DNA of 64,000 nt, taken from assembly GCF_021412625.1 (NCBI RefSeq), contig NZ_JAKCFI010000005.1, positions 682,001 through 746,000 of the forward strand, written 5' to 3'. How positions within the stretch are numbered: position 1 is the stretch's first letter; each line of letters opens with the position of its first letter. Position numbers and translations under genes: made by a program. The notes beneath the pieces are model-generated. The model did no database searches. It was not told the origin of the DNA and was given only the letters and a program-made list of their open reading frames with translations. Below are positions 36,453 through 45,530 of the stretch, one piece after another. The stretch is from Myxococcus stipitatus (GTDB lineage: Bacteria; Myxococcota; Myxococcia; Myxococcales; Myxococcaceae).

Positions 36453-38969
36453 TCAGCGCTCCACCCGCCACACACGGAGGGCCGTGTCCCGGCCCGACGT
36501 CGCGAGCACCTTCCCCTCCGGGCTCCAGGACACCCCCGACACGGAGCCGTCGTGGAAGCCGATGACCTGGCGAGTGAGGTCGGACGCCGTCGCATTCCAG
36601 ACGAAGATCTGCCCTCCCGCTCCCCCTCCGCCCACGCGGCTCCCGTCCGCGCTCCAGGCCAACGCGTAGGGCGGGAAGGCCGCCGTGGACTCCGCCACGA
36701 GCCGCCCCGTGGCGACCTCCCGGAGCGACAGCCCCGGCCGCCCGCCCACGGCGACGAGCGTCCCGTCCGGACTCACGGCCGCGGCCAATGACACGGCGTC
36801 GACGCCCGGGTCGACCGCTTCGAGCCGCTGGGTCTGGCTGTCCCAGATGCTCCAGTTCACCCCGGAGTAGACGACGACGAGGTAGCGCCCGTCCGGCGTC
36901 CAGCGCAGCGCCAGGACCTCCTGCGAGCCATCCGGGAAGCGGAACAGCTCCCGGCTGGAGGCCACGTTCCACACCTTGATGACCCCACGCTGGGTCGTCA
37001 GCAGCGACGAGCCGCCCACGCTCGCCATCAACCGCCCGTCTCCGCTCAGCGCCACGCGGTAGACCTCCAGCGTCGCGGCGGACGTGCCGGGGTCGTGTCG
37101 ATAGGGGAGCTGCGCGAGCGTGCCGTCCTCGGCCCGCCAGATGCGCACCACGCCGTCATCGCCTCCCGTCACCAGCCTCGTCCCATCCAGGCTCCAGTCC
37201 AGCGCGCGCACGCGCTTGCCCTCGTGCGCGGAGAGCGTGCGCAGGGCCTCGCCGGAGGGTCCCCAGAGCTGGACGTTCCCCTCGTAGCCGCTCGACGCCA
37301 GCATCGTTCCCATGGGACTCCACGCCGTGGACTCCACGAACAGCGAGTGCGCCAGCAGGTCGCGTCGCTGATACGTCCCCGCCTCGAGGTCCAGCGAGAG
37401 GATGTCGAGCACGGTGGGCAGGTCGTCCACCACGGCCAGCTCGTCGCGCGTGGGGTGGAAGCGGACGGCGTCGAAGCCCATGGACGACGGCGTGGGAGGC
37501 TCCCGGCTCGCATCCACCCGCGGCTTCCCCGAGGCCGCCTCCAGCACCACCAGCATCCGGGACGAATCCCCCACGGCCAGCCAGCGCCCGTCCGGGCTCC
37601 AGTCCAGCAGCGAGACCGCGCCCCCGCGCGCCGGGTACGTCGCCTCCACGCGCGCATCGCCGGTGTGGTGGATGACGACCGCCTCGAGTCCCCCCACGGC
37701 GAAGCGGGCGCCGTCCGGTGCCCACGCGAAGCTCCTCGCATCCGTCAACAGCGACTCCGGCTTGGGCTGACCGAGCACGTGGACCTCCACCCAGGGGTCG
37801 AAGGCCGGCCCCGCCTCCAGGCCGAGCCGCGAGCCGTCCGGGCTCCAGGCCATCCGGCGCACCACCCCCACCGCCACCAGGGGTTCCCCCACCGGCGTGC
37901 CCGTGGCCACGTCCCAGACCCGGACCTCCGAGCCGCCCTCCGCCGCCGTCGCGAGCCGGCCCCCATCCGGGCTCCAGGCCAGCGCGCGCACGTTCCCCGG
38001 AGGGCTGGCCCATTGACGCAGCGGTGTCCCCGTCACCGGGTCCAGCACGATGACCGTTCCATCCGTCAATCCGGCGGCCACCTCGCCACGCACGGGGTGC
38101 CACGCGGCGGCGAGGAAGCGGGCGTCCTCGATGCCGGGAATCACCCGCGCCACGCGGCCGCTCGCCACGTCCCAGACGCGCAGGACGCTCCCGGAGAGGC
38201 CGCCATCCACCACGACCAGGCTCGCGCCGTCCGGACTCCACGACGGAGTGCGGGGCAGCGTCGCACCCGTGCGCTGCCACGCCAGCGACGTGTCGACCTC
38301 CGGCGCGAAGCGCGCGGTGATGACCTTGTCTCCTTCGAGCGTGAACACGCAGCGCCGGTTCGCGTCGCCACATTCGGACCCACCCAGATAGCGCCAGCCC
38401 GGATCGGGCGTGGCGTCCAGCACCACGACCGTCCCCGTGGCCAGGCGGGTCGAGCAGGTGCCCGCGCAATCCAGGCCCACCGCCGCGGCCGTGAGCCTGC
38501 CATGGCCCACCACCTCGACCTGAAGCGACCACGTTCCCGGCGGTGACGCGTCCGCCACGGTGAAGGTCGACGCGGGGGACCACTCGCCCGTCAGGCCATG
38601 GACATCCACGGCCCGGCAGCGCGCCTGGAAGCTGCCTTCGCGAGCCATGGGCACCGCCACTTCGGCCCGGGCGCCGCTCTCGACCTGCTCCGACGAGGCC
38701 AGCGCGCCTCCCGCGCCCCAGTCGAAGACATACGTCACCGCGTCGCCATCCGGGTCGCTGGCCGAGCAGCGGAAGCGCATGGACTCCCCTGGCTCGATGA
38801 TGGCCCGCTCCAACTCCAGGAGCGCGCCCCCAGGAGGCCGCGAGACGGTATCGGGCCGGGGCGGCGACTCGCCGACACATCCCCCCCATACACAGACAAG
38901 GGCCAAGCACCAGACGAGGCCCCTCCGCCCGACACACGGGTGGTCGGAGAAGACAGGACGAGACGCCAT
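36453..38969 (-). CDS. WD40-repeat lipoprotein with InlB-like B-repeat domain
   Basis: 838 residues from ATG 38969, five bases after GGAGGGG. The hydrophobic signal ends in a lipobox (VCVWGGC). Residues ~40-140 form an Ig/PKD-like domain (SASDPDGDAVTYVFDWG). Residues ~150-220 match the divergent InlB B-repeat (CAGTC, ATPDPGWRYLGG, CVFTLEGDKVITARF). The remaining ~600 residues are WD40-type beta-propeller repeats, each with W-S-P-D-G and a following V-W-D or W strand (for example LAWSPDGGRLATAAEGGSEVRVWDV, here as LAWSPDGGRL and VRVWDV); about 12-14 blades suggest two propellers. It is a surface scaffold for protein or polymer binding, transcribed alone. Confidence 0.9.
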   Translation of the reverse strand: MASRPVFSDHPCVGRRGLVWCLALVCVWGGCVGESPPRPDTVSRPPGGALLELERAIIEPGESMRFRCSASDPDGDAVTYVFDWGAGGALASSEQVESGARAEVAVPMAREGSFQARCRAVDVHGLTGEWSPASTFTVADASPPGTWSLQVEVVGHGRLTAAAVGLDCAGTCSTRLATGTVVVLDATPDPGWRYLGGSECGDANRRCVFTLEGDKVITARFAPEVDTSLAWQRTGATLPRTPSWSPDGASLVVVDGGLSGSVLRVWDVASGRVARVIPGIEDARFLAAAWHPVRGEVAAGLTDGTVIVLDPVTGTPLRQWASPPGNVRALAWSPDGGRLATAAEGGSEVRVWDVATGTPVGEPLVAVGVVRRMAWSPDGSRLGLEAGPAFDPWVEVHVLGQPKPESLLTDARSFAWAPDGARFAVGGLEAVVIHHTGDARVEATYPARGGAVSLLDWSPDGRWLAVGDSSRMLVVLEAASGKPRVDASREPPTPSSMGFDAVRFHPTRDELAVVDDLPTVLDILSLDLEAGTYQRRDLLAHSLFVESTAWSPMGTMLASSGYEGNVQLWGPSGEALRTLSAHEGKRVRALDWSLDGTRLVTGGDDGVVRIWRAEDGTLAQLPYRHDPGTSAATLEVYRVALSGDGRLMASVGGSSLLTTQRGVIKVWNVASSRELFRFPDGSQEVLALRWTPDGRYLVVVYSGVNWSIWDSQTQRLEAVDPGVDAVSLAAAVSPDGTLVAVGGRPGLSLREVATGRLVAESTAAFPPYALAWSADGSRVGGGGAGGQIFVWNATASDLTRQVIGFHDGSVSGVSWSPEGKVLATSGRDTALRVWRVER

Positions 38970-39171
38970 GCGCACCCCTCCGGCGCGCCGGCCCACGTCG
39001 CGCCAGGCGTCTCCCTAATCCCTTGCGTCTCTCCTGTCAAAGCCTGACGCGGCGCATTCCAGGGCTGGCGCAACGGCTTCGACCTCGCGGCGCGCCGGCG
39101 ACACGGGGCTCCTCCACGGTCAGGGGCAGGAGCGGCCCACGTCCGTGGGTCCCTCGCGAGGAGCCAGGGCC

Positions 39172-39744
39172 ATGACGACGCAGATTCGAGACAGCATTCG
39201 CTACCAGGGGCGCTACTTCTGCATCGAGGAGGTGACGGGCGTGGGAATGTTCACCCCCGCGTCGCATGGCCTGAAGCCCGTCCCCCTCGCGACGGCCTGT
39301 CATCGGGGCTTCGTCTGCAGCTTCTCGCTCACCGACGGCGCCTTGCGATTGGAGGCGCTGCTGCTCGGCATCGACCCGCTCTCCCGGCTGCGCATCAAGT
39401 ACGGCAAGGCAACGCCGCTCCTCGGACGGCGGCCGCAACTGGACGAGAGGTTCGGCAACGCCGCGCTGTATCCATCGCTGGACTGGCCTGTGCCCCTCAC
39501 GGGGGGGCTGCGGGTGGGGGCGGGCTTCATCCACCGGTCGCTCCTCGACCCGGACTTCGACCCGCTCTGGCCCTACGAGGAAGCCCACGAGCTGTGCTTC
39601 GAGGACGGCGCGCTCACCGACGCCCATGACCGCACGGACGCGCTCGCCCGCCTCAGGCAGGCGCACCCGCTCCCCACCCGCCGCGCGCTCGGCTGGGAGG
39701 CGCATCGCGCGCTGCTCTCCCAGGTCTTCCCCCTGACCACCTGA
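39172..39744 (+). CDS. Hypothetical protein
   Basis: 190 residues from ATG 39172 with GAGGAG nine bases upstream. No domain was recognised. The sequence is a mixed alpha/beta soluble protein without a signal peptide (RYQGRYFCIEEVTGVGMFT near the start, HRGFVCSFSLTDGALRLEAL, LRIKYGKATPLLG, WPYEEAHELCFEDG). Acidic and basic residues are balanced and codon bias matches the genome, so it is a real gene. It is convergent with the GST gene and separated from it by a hairpin. Confidence 0.8.
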   Translation: MTTQIRDSIRYQGRYFCIEEVTGVGMFTPASHGLKPVPLATACHRGFVCSFSLTDGALRLEALLLGIDPLSRLRIKYGKATPLLGRRPQLDERFGNAALYPSLDWPVPLTGGLRVGAGFIHRSLLDPDFDPLWPYEEAHELCFEDGALTDAHDRTDALARLRQAHPLPTRRALGWEAHRALLSQVFPLTT

Positions 39745-39754
39745 GCGTTCGACC

Positions 39755-39784
39755 GTGGGGGCGGGGAACACGCCCTCGCCCCAC
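39755..39784. terminator. Hairpin between convergent genes
   Basis: GTGGGGGC...GCCCCAC forms an imperfect GC-rich stem between the stop codons of two convergent genes, 10 bases after the left one. The stem has one bulge. It likely works in both directions. Confidence 0.5.
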
Positions 39785-39797
39785 CGGCCGAAGCCGC

Positions 39798-40436
39798 TCA
39801 CCCCGCCGCCCGGCGACGCTCCTGCTCCGCCATGTAGAGGGGGTGCTCCTCGGCCATGGCCTTGGCCACGCTGGGACGCTTGCGCAGGCGCGCATGGTAC
39901 GCCGCGAGCGCGGGCCACTGAGACAGCTTGAGGGGCGTCGCGGCACACCAGTTCAACACGGTGACCAGGTACGCGTCCGCGACGCTGAACTGGTCCAACA
40001 GGAACTCGCGCCCGGTCATGTACTGGTCGAGGAACGCGAAGCGAGACAGGCCCTTCTCCAGGACATACGCCTTGACGTGCTCGGGGGCCTTCCGGTCGAA
40101 CACGAGCGAGAAGATGCCCTTGTGCAGCTCCGTGCTGACGAAGGACAGCCACTGCTGGGCCAGGGCGCGCCCCCGGGCATCCTTCGGCATGAGTCCCGCC
40201 TCCGGATTCAGGTCCGCCACGTACTGGAGGATGGCGGCGTTCTCCATCAGGAGCTCCCCCGCGTCGGTGCGGAGCGTCGGCACGAGGCACAGCGGGCTGA
40301 TGGTCGTGTAGTCCTCGCCGTCATGTGTGCGCTTCGTCAGCGAGTCCACCTCCACGAACGTCGCGGAGGCTCCCGCTTCGTACACGGCGATGCGGGCGGC
40401 CATCGAACAAGCCAGGGGCAGGAAATAGACCTTCAT
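39798..40436 (-). CDS. Glutathione S-transferase (beta-like)
   Basis: 212 residues from ATG 40436 with GGAGAG upstream. The N-terminal thioredoxin-like domain starts KVYFLPLACSMAARI, with the family's Ser/Cys glutathione-activating pair near residues 10-11, followed by VPTLRTDAGELLMENAAILQYVA (glutathione-binding LVPTL and ENAAI). The helical C-terminal domain covers ~90-212 (FSVADAYL is conserved). It probably conjugates glutathione or reduces peroxides. A LysR-type regulator is transcribed divergently from a 104-base shared region with a palindrome, so that regulator probably controls it. Confidence 0.92.
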   Translation of the reverse strand: MKVYFLPLACSMAARIAVYEAGASATFVEVDSLTKRTHDGEDYTTISPLCLVPTLRTDAGELLMENAAILQYVADLNPEAGLMPKDARGRALAQQWLSFVSTELHKGIFSLVFDRKAPEHVKAYVLEKGLSRFAFLDQYMTGREFLLDQFSVADAYLVTVLNWCAATPLKLSQWPALAAYHARLRKRPSVAKAMAEEHPLYMAEQERRRAAG

Positions 40437-40511
40437 GAAGGGCTCTCCAGACAGGGACTCCATTCCCGGGTTGGGAACGGGTGGACTGTCCCTCCACGCC
40501 TCCGGATGCGT

Positions 40512-40526
40512 CCAACGCATCGTTGG
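40512..40526. promoter_or_regulatory. Candidate LysR operator between GST and regulator genes
   Basis: CCAACG-CAT-CGTTGG is a perfect six-base inverted repeat in the 104-base divergent intergenic region, about 15 bases before the regulator start. LysR proteins usually bind an imperfect palindrome in such a spot, repressing themselves and activating the divergent gene. Confidence 0.6.
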
Positions 40527-40540
40527 CATAGACTCGATGC

Positions 40541-41470
40541 ATGAAGGACATCGCCCCCCTCCCCAGCGCCCGACTCGACGTGAAGGACCTGCGAGTCGTC
40601 CTCGCCCTCGCGTCCGCCGGAACCACGGCCCAGGCCGCCTCGCTCCTCCACCTCACGCAGCCCGCGGTGAGCCGCGCGCTGCTCGTCGTGGAGGAGAAGC
40701 TGGAGACACGCCTCTTCGACCGAACGCCGCGCGGGCTCCTGCCCACCGCCGCGGGCAAGCAGCTCATCACGGGAGCGTCACGGCTGCTGGTGGAGCTGGG
40801 TGACCTGGAGCAGTGCGTGCGCGCCCCCACCAGCCTCCCGATGCGCCTGCGCCTGGTCTGTGGCTGCTACACGGCCTATCACTGGCTGCCCTCCACCCTG
40901 CTCACCCTCCGGCAGAGCGTCCCGGGCCTGGAGATCGAGCTGGCGGTGGAACACACCAAGGACCCCATCCCCGCGCTGGTCGAGGGCGACATCGACGTGG
41001 CGCTCGTGACGACCTCGACCATTCCTCGCGAGAAGCTCGGCTCGCGCGCCCTGTTCACCGACGAGCTCGTCTTCGTCGTCGCCGCCACCCACCCGCTCGC
41101 CCGAAAGAAGACGCTCACCCGCGCGGACCTGCTGGCGCACACCCTGCTGAGCTCCCCCACGCCGGAGCGGGAGGGACACTGGTTCATGAACAACGTGTTC
41201 GGTCGCGAGCGCCCTCGCCTGCGCCTCGAGCGCCTGCCGCTGACGGAGGCCATCCTCGACATGACGCGCGCGGGGCTCGGCATCGCCATCCTCTCGGAGT
41301 GGATCAGCGCGCCCCACCTGCGCGGGGGAGGCCTGGTCGCCAGACGGCTGGACTCGGGCCCGTTGCAGCGCACCTGGAGCATCGCCTACCGGCGGCAGGT
41401 GGAGGCCCCGGCGCTCCGGCTCGCCTCGGCGCTGGAGCGGCTCGCCCCCACGCGGCTCGCCGTGGGCTGA
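40541..41470 (+). CDS. LysR-family transcriptional regulator
   Basis: 309 residues. The winged HTH is in the first ~75 residues (LDVKDLRVVLALASAGTTAQAAS and LTQPAVSRALLVVEEKLETRLFDR, here shown as LTQPAVSRAL and TRLFDR). The periplasmic-binding-protein-like effector domain covers ~95-305 (LRLVCGCYTAYHWLP, IDVALVTTSTI, TRAGLGIAILSEW). The effector-domain pattern with CYTAYHWLP is close to MetR-like members. It is divergent from the GST gene and is likely its regulator. No operon partner follows on the same strand. Confidence 0.92.
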   Translation: MKDIAPLPSARLDVKDLRVVLALASAGTTAQAASLLHLTQPAVSRALLVVEEKLETRLFDRTPRGLLPTAAGKQLITGASRLLVELGDLEQCVRAPTSLPMRLRLVCGCYTAYHWLPSTLLTLRQSVPGLEIELAVEHTKDPIPALVEGDIDVALVTTSTIPREKLGSRALFTDELVFVVAATHPLARKKTLTRADLLAHTLLSSPTPEREGHWFMNNVFGRERPRLRLERLPLTEAILDMTRAGLGIAILSEWISAPHLRGGGLVARRLDSGPLQRTWSIAYRRQVEAPALRLASALERLAPTRLAVG

Positions 41471-41510
41471 AGACGCACGCTCCGCCGGGATGGGACCGGC
41501 GGCACGCGCC

Positions 41511-42626
41511 CTACTCCACCGTGGGCGCGGGGGCGTTCACCGGCTCGGGAGCCTCCGCTGGGGGCCGGACGATGACCTGCTCCGGCGTGGGCCGCTGGGG
41601 GCGATGGAAGGGCGCCAGCTTCACCGCGCGGCCGGTGCGCGCGGACTCCTGGAGCGCGACGATGATGCGCACGTCCGCCAGCCCCTCCCAGCCAGAAGGC
41701 TCCGGCTCGCGGTCCTCCAGCACGCACCGCGAGAAGTAGAGGAGCTGCGGCGCGAACTGGTCCGCCACCGCGAAGTTCTTCTCCTCCGTCTGGCCGCCCA
41801 CCGTCAGGAAGTGGCGGCGCTCCTCCTCGTAGCCGAACCCCGGCTCCACCCGCAGGTCTCCCTTGGCGCCGACGACGCGGTAGCTGGAGACCGCCGACGC
41901 GGCGTGGCTGATGCCGAACTGCGCCAGTCGACCACCGGAGAAGCGCAGGAGCGCGAAGGCCGTGGCGTCCACGCCCGAGAAGCGCGGGTCCTGGTCTTCC
42001 TGCGTGAAGCAGCTCACCTCGAGGGGCTCGTCCCCGAAGATGTAGCGCGCGGCGTTGATGGGATAGGGCCCCTCGTCCAGCAGCGCCCCGCCGCCCACTT
42101 CCTGCCGCGTGCGGATGTCGCCCCCTCGCGCCTGCTGGGTCATCAGCGCGGAGAACATCGTCACGTCACCCAGCCGGCCGGAGCGCACCACGTCGATGGC
42201 CCCCAGGTTGGCCTCCTCGAAGTGGAGCCGGTAGGCGATCATCAGCTTGACGTCGTTCTCCTCCGCGACGCGGATCATCGCCTCGCAGTCCTCCACCGTC
42301 GTCGCCATCGGCTTCTCGCAGAGGATGTGCGCCCCCGCGCGCGCCGCCCGTTCGGTGAAGGCGCGGTGCATCGTGTTGGGGAGCGCGATGTAGACGACGT
42401 CGATGTCCGCGTCGCGGATGCCCTGTTCCAGGGCCTCGTAACCCTCGGACAGCTGGACGCCATACTGCTTGCGGAGCGCGTCGCGCTTGGTCGGGTCCGA
42501 GGAGAAGATGGCCACCAGCTCCGAGTTCTCCGTGGCGTGCTGGAACGCGGGCAGGACCGCGACCTGGGCGATGTTGCCCGCCCCCACCACCGCGTATCGG
42601 ACCTTCCTCGCGCCGTCCCGAGCCAT
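41511..42626 (-). CDS. Gfo/Idh/MocA-family oxidoreductase
   Basis: 371 residues from ATG 42626, preceded by GGGGAGG. The Rossmann dinucleotide motif is VVGAGNIAQVAV near residue 15, and the family's EKPMATT segment (Lys near 100) lies at the end of the NAD(P) domain. The C-terminal alpha/beta domain has VGGGALLDEGPYPINAARYIFG, typical of glucose-fructose oxidoreductase-like members. The C-terminus ends in a proline-rich tail. It likely oxidises or reduces a sugar or polyol; the substrate is unknown. No signal peptide was seen. It is transcribed alone. Confidence 0.91.
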   Translation of the reverse strand: MARDGARKVRYAVVGAGNIAQVAVLPAFQHATENSELVAIFSSDPTKRDALRKQYGVQLSEGYEALEQGIRDADIDVVYIALPNTMHRAFTERAARAGAHILCEKPMATTVEDCEAMIRVAEENDVKLMIAYRLHFEEANLGAIDVVRSGRLGDVTMFSALMTQQARGGDIRTRQEVGGGALLDEGPYPINAARYIFGDEPLEVSCFTQEDQDPRFSGVDATAFALLRFSGGRLAQFGISHAASAVSSYRVVGAKGDLRVEPGFGYEEERRHFLTVGGQTEEKNFAVADQFAPQLLYFSRCVLEDREPEPSGWEGLADVRIIVALQESARTGRAVKLAPFHRPQRPTPEQVIVRPPAEAPEPVNAPAPTVE

Positions 42627-42869
42627 GGAAGACACCTCCCCTTGTCGCAGACCCTGGGAACCGGGGCGGCGGACCACAACCCCCACGTCGAGGCGCCCTG
42701 CTCCGTCCGCCCGCGAGGCAGGCATGCGGGCGCCCTGTCCCATCCGGTCGACCCGGTGCCGGTGGGAATCGCGCCTCACACGCCGGTTGCGTGCCTGTCA
42801 TGGCCTCCCAGGTCGTCGACAACGCGAGTCCTCCCTGGTTAGACATGACGCTCGAAGGGGGACGGAACC

Positions 42870-43187
42870 ATGCCTGGCGCGCCGACGAATCCGACGCAAA
42901 CGCCCATCGAGGTCGACCCGCTCCAGGCGCCGCGCGGCGACGCCTCGGGGGACCCGCGGACGGACCGACGGGTGGAGAACTTCAAGGGTTCGCTGTCCCG
43001 CTTCGCGGCGGCGCTCGACAAGACACGGGAGGCCCTCCAGAAGGAGGCCTCGCGCGAGGTGGTGAGGACCCTCACCGTCCACTTCGAGCGCCTCACCGAC
43101 GAGGTGCCCCCATCCCGCGACGCGACCGAGGAACCCGGCCATGGCTCGACGGCCCCGCGCACGCTCACGCGGCTGGACGGGAAGTAG
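42870..43187 (+). CDS. Small hypothetical protein
   Basis: 105 residues from ATG 42870 with GAAGGGGGA upstream. A Pro/Asp-rich N-terminus (about 1-32) precedes a helical, charged core (VENFKGSLSRFAAALDKTREALQKEA and VVRTLTVHFERLTDEV, here as FKGSLSRFAAAL and LTVHFERL) and a short disordered tail. No membrane segment or signal peptide. The helical part could dimerise. No family was recognised. Confidence 0.65.
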   Translation: MPGAPTNPTQTPIEVDPLQAPRGDASGDPRTDRRVENFKGSLSRFAAALDKTREALQKEASREVVRTLTVHFERLTDEVPPSRDATEEPGHGSTAPRTLTRLDGK

Positions 43188-43395
43188 CCCCGGGCCGCGC
43201 GCCCCCCAGCTTCGAGACTCAGACCCGGGCGGGGCTTCAGACGGGCCAGGGGATGGGCCGCCCGTGCGCCCGGACACGGAGGGACTCCCGCCCCGAGCGA
43301 CGGTCCGGAAGGTGTCAGGCTCGCTCGCATGAGCCCTTTCACGGGGGCACGGAGGTCCTCACCTTCCTCCTGGATTGGCATCCAGGAGAGAGCCG

Positions 43396-44520
43396 ATGAG
43401 CGAACAAGCCCAGGCCAGGGCGGCCGTGGTGAGGCAGAAGGGCGGGCCCTTCCAACTCGAGGACGTCACGCTCGAGGACCCCCGCGAGGGCGAGGTGCGC
43501 GTGCGCATGGTCGCCACCGGAATGTGTCACACCGACATGATCGTCCGTGACCAGTTCTATGCGGTGCCGCTCCCCGTCGTCCTCGGACACGAGGGCGCCG
43601 GCATCGTCGAGCGGGTCGGGCCCGGGGTTACCAAGGTGGCGCCCGGAGACCCCGTGGTCATCGCGTTCGCATTCTGTGGCAAGTGCGACCTGTGCGCGAC
43701 GGGTCACCCCGCGTACTGCCGCGAGTTCTACGGCCGCAACTTCGGCGGAGGCCGGATGGACGGCACCACCGCCACCCGGGCCCAGGGCAAGCCCCTCCAC
43801 GACCACTTCTTCGGACAGTCGTCGTTCAGCACGCTCGCCATCGCCACCGAGCGCAACGTGGTCAAGGTCCGAAACGACGTCCCGCTGGAGCTGCTGGGGC
43901 CGCTGGGCTGCGGCATCTCCACCGGCGCGGGCGCGGTGCTCAACTCCATGCGGGTCCCCGCAGGACGCACCTTCGCCGCCTTCGGCTCCGGGGCCGTCGG
44001 GCTGAGCGCCATCATGGCCGCGAGGCTGGCGGGTGCCACCACCATCATCGCGGTGGACGTGAAGCCCAAGCGCCTCCAGCTCGCGCTGGAGCTGGGCGCC
44101 ACGCACACGGTGAACGGCGCCCAGGAGGACTCGGTGAAGGCCATCCGTGCCGCCACCGGGGGACGCGGCGTGGACTACGCGCTCGAGGCCACCGGCAACC
44201 CGAAGATCCTCCGGCAGGCCGTGGACGCGCTCGACATCCTCGGGACGTGCGGCGTGGTGGGCGCGCCGCCGATGGGCACCGAGGCGGCCTTCGACGTGAA
44301 CGACCTCATGGTGCCTGGCAAGCGCATCCAGGGCATCGTCGAGGGCGACAGCGTCCCGGACGTCTTCATCCCCCAGCTCATCGACCTCTTCATGCAGGGA
44401 CGCTTCCCCTTCGACAAGCTGGTGAAGTTCTACTCGCTGGAGCAGATCAACGAGGCCGCGAAGGACTCCGAGAAGGGCGAGACGCTCAAGCCCATCATCC
44501 GGATGACGCGCCCGGCCTGA
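43396..44520 (+). CDS. Zinc-dependent alcohol dehydrogenase (aryl-alcohol type)
   Basis: 374 residues from ATG 43396 (CAGGAGAG upstream). Catalytic zinc ligands are recognisable in GMCHTD (Cys, His) and GHEGAG, and a structural-zinc lobe in [15 protein letters not shown]. The NAD-binding loop is [18 protein letters not shown], with Asp in IIAVDVK fixing NAD over NADP. The [13 protein letters not shown] insertion is typical of benzyl/aryl-alcohol dehydrogenases. It probably interconverts alcohols and aldehydes. The next gene, an NmrA-like protein, follows 36 bases later on the same strand. Confidence 0.92.
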   Translation: MSEQAQARAAVVRQKGGPFQLEDVTLEDPREGEVRVRMVATGMCHTDMIVRDQFYAVPLPVVLGHEGAGIVERVGPGVTKVAPGDPVVIAFAFCGKCDLCATGHPAYCREFYGRNFGGGRMDGTTATRAQGKPLHDHFFGQSSFSTLAIATERNVVKVRNDVPLELLGPLGCGISTGAGAVLNSMRVPAGRTFAAFGSGAVGLSAIMAARLAGATTIIAVDVKPKRLQLALELGATHTVNGAQEDSVKAIRAATGGRGVDYALEATGNPKILRQAVDALDILGTCGVVGAPPMGTEAAFDVNDLMVPGKRIQGIVEGDSVPDVFIPQLIDLFMQGRFPFDKLVKFYSLEQINEAAKDSEKGETLKPIIRMTRPA

Positions 44521-44556
44521 GCCCGCGCGGCACACCCCACACGGACGGGAGGGCCC

Positions 44557-45417
44557 ATGGCGGATGCACCGGTCGCCATCACCGGCGCGACGGGGAGACT
44601 GGGTGGGAGGGTCGCTCGTCGCCTCTCCCTCCAGGGCCTGCCGCTGCGTCTCATCGTCCGGGACCCGAAGCGGGCGCCCTCCCTTCCCGACGCGGAGGTC
44701 CGGGTCGCCACCTACGACGCTCGCGAGGCGCTCATCCGCGCGCTGGAGGGCGTCCGCACGGTGTTCTTCGTCTCCGGCACGGAGGCCCCGGCTCGACGCG
44801 AGCAGCACTTCACGTTCATCGACGCCGCGGCGACCGCGGGCGTGGAGACGGTCGTCTATACGTCGTTCTTCGGCGCCGCCCCGGACGCGACCTTCACGTT
44901 CGCCCGGGACCACTGGGCCACGGAGGAGCACCTGCGGGCGCAACGCTTCGCGTCGGTGATGTTGCGCGACAACCTCTACCTGGACTTCCTCCCCGGCCTC
45001 GCGGGCGCGGACGGCGTGATTCGCGGCCCGGCCAGGCAGGGGCGCGTCGCCGCGGTGGCCCAGGACGACATCGCGGAGGTCGCGGCGACCATCCTGGCGA
45101 ACCCCACGTCGCACCTCGGTCGGACCTATTCGCTGACCGGCCCCCAGGCACTCACCCTCGCGCAGGTGGCCGACATCCTCTCCCGCCGGCTCGGCAGGGA
45201 GATCCGCTACCACGACGAGACGATGGAGGAGGCCTACCGCTCGCGAGAGGTGCACCGCGCCGAACGGTGGCAGGTGGACGCCTGGGTCAGCACCTATACG
45301 GCCATCGCCGCCGGAGAGCTGGCCACGGTGACGTCCGACGTCGAGCACGTCACCGGACATCCGCCCATGGACCTCGACACGCTGCTCCATCTCCAGCCCG
45401 CATCCGTCGAGTCCTGA
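44557..45417 (+). CDS. NmrA-like atypical SDR
   Basis: 286 residues. The N-terminal dinucleotide loop is ITGATGRLGGRVA. The segment RTVFFVSGTEAPARREQHFTFIDAAATAGVETVVYTSFFGAA (here as FFVSGTEA and VVYTSFFGAA) matches the NmrA/QOR2 family of atypical short-chain dehydrogenases, which bind NAD(P) and often act as redox sensors or quinone reductases. The catalytic Tyr-x-x-x-Lys of classical SDRs is absent, as usual for this group. It follows the zinc alcohol dehydrogenase closely and may be cotranscribed. Confidence 0.88.
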   Translation: MADAPVAITGATGRLGGRVARRLSLQGLPLRLIVRDPKRAPSLPDAEVRVATYDAREALIRALEGVRTVFFVSGTEAPARREQHFTFIDAAATAGVETVVYTSFFGAAPDATFTFARDHWATEEHLRAQRFASVMLRDNLYLDFLPGLAGADGVIRGPARQGRVAAVAQDDIAEVAATILANPTSHLGRTYSLTGPQALTLAQVADILSRRLGREIRYHDETMEEAYRSREVHRAERWQVDAWVSTYTAIAAGELATVTSDVEHVTGHPPMDLDTLLHLQPASVES

Positions 45418-45530
45418 CCATCCTGGGGTCGTCGGGACTCACGGCGTCCGGTACACGCATCGCCCGTGGGGCCGGGCATGTTAGGTTTTGGCGTCCGCGT
45501 GTCTCCTCGCAGCTTGGGGCAGGGAACGAG

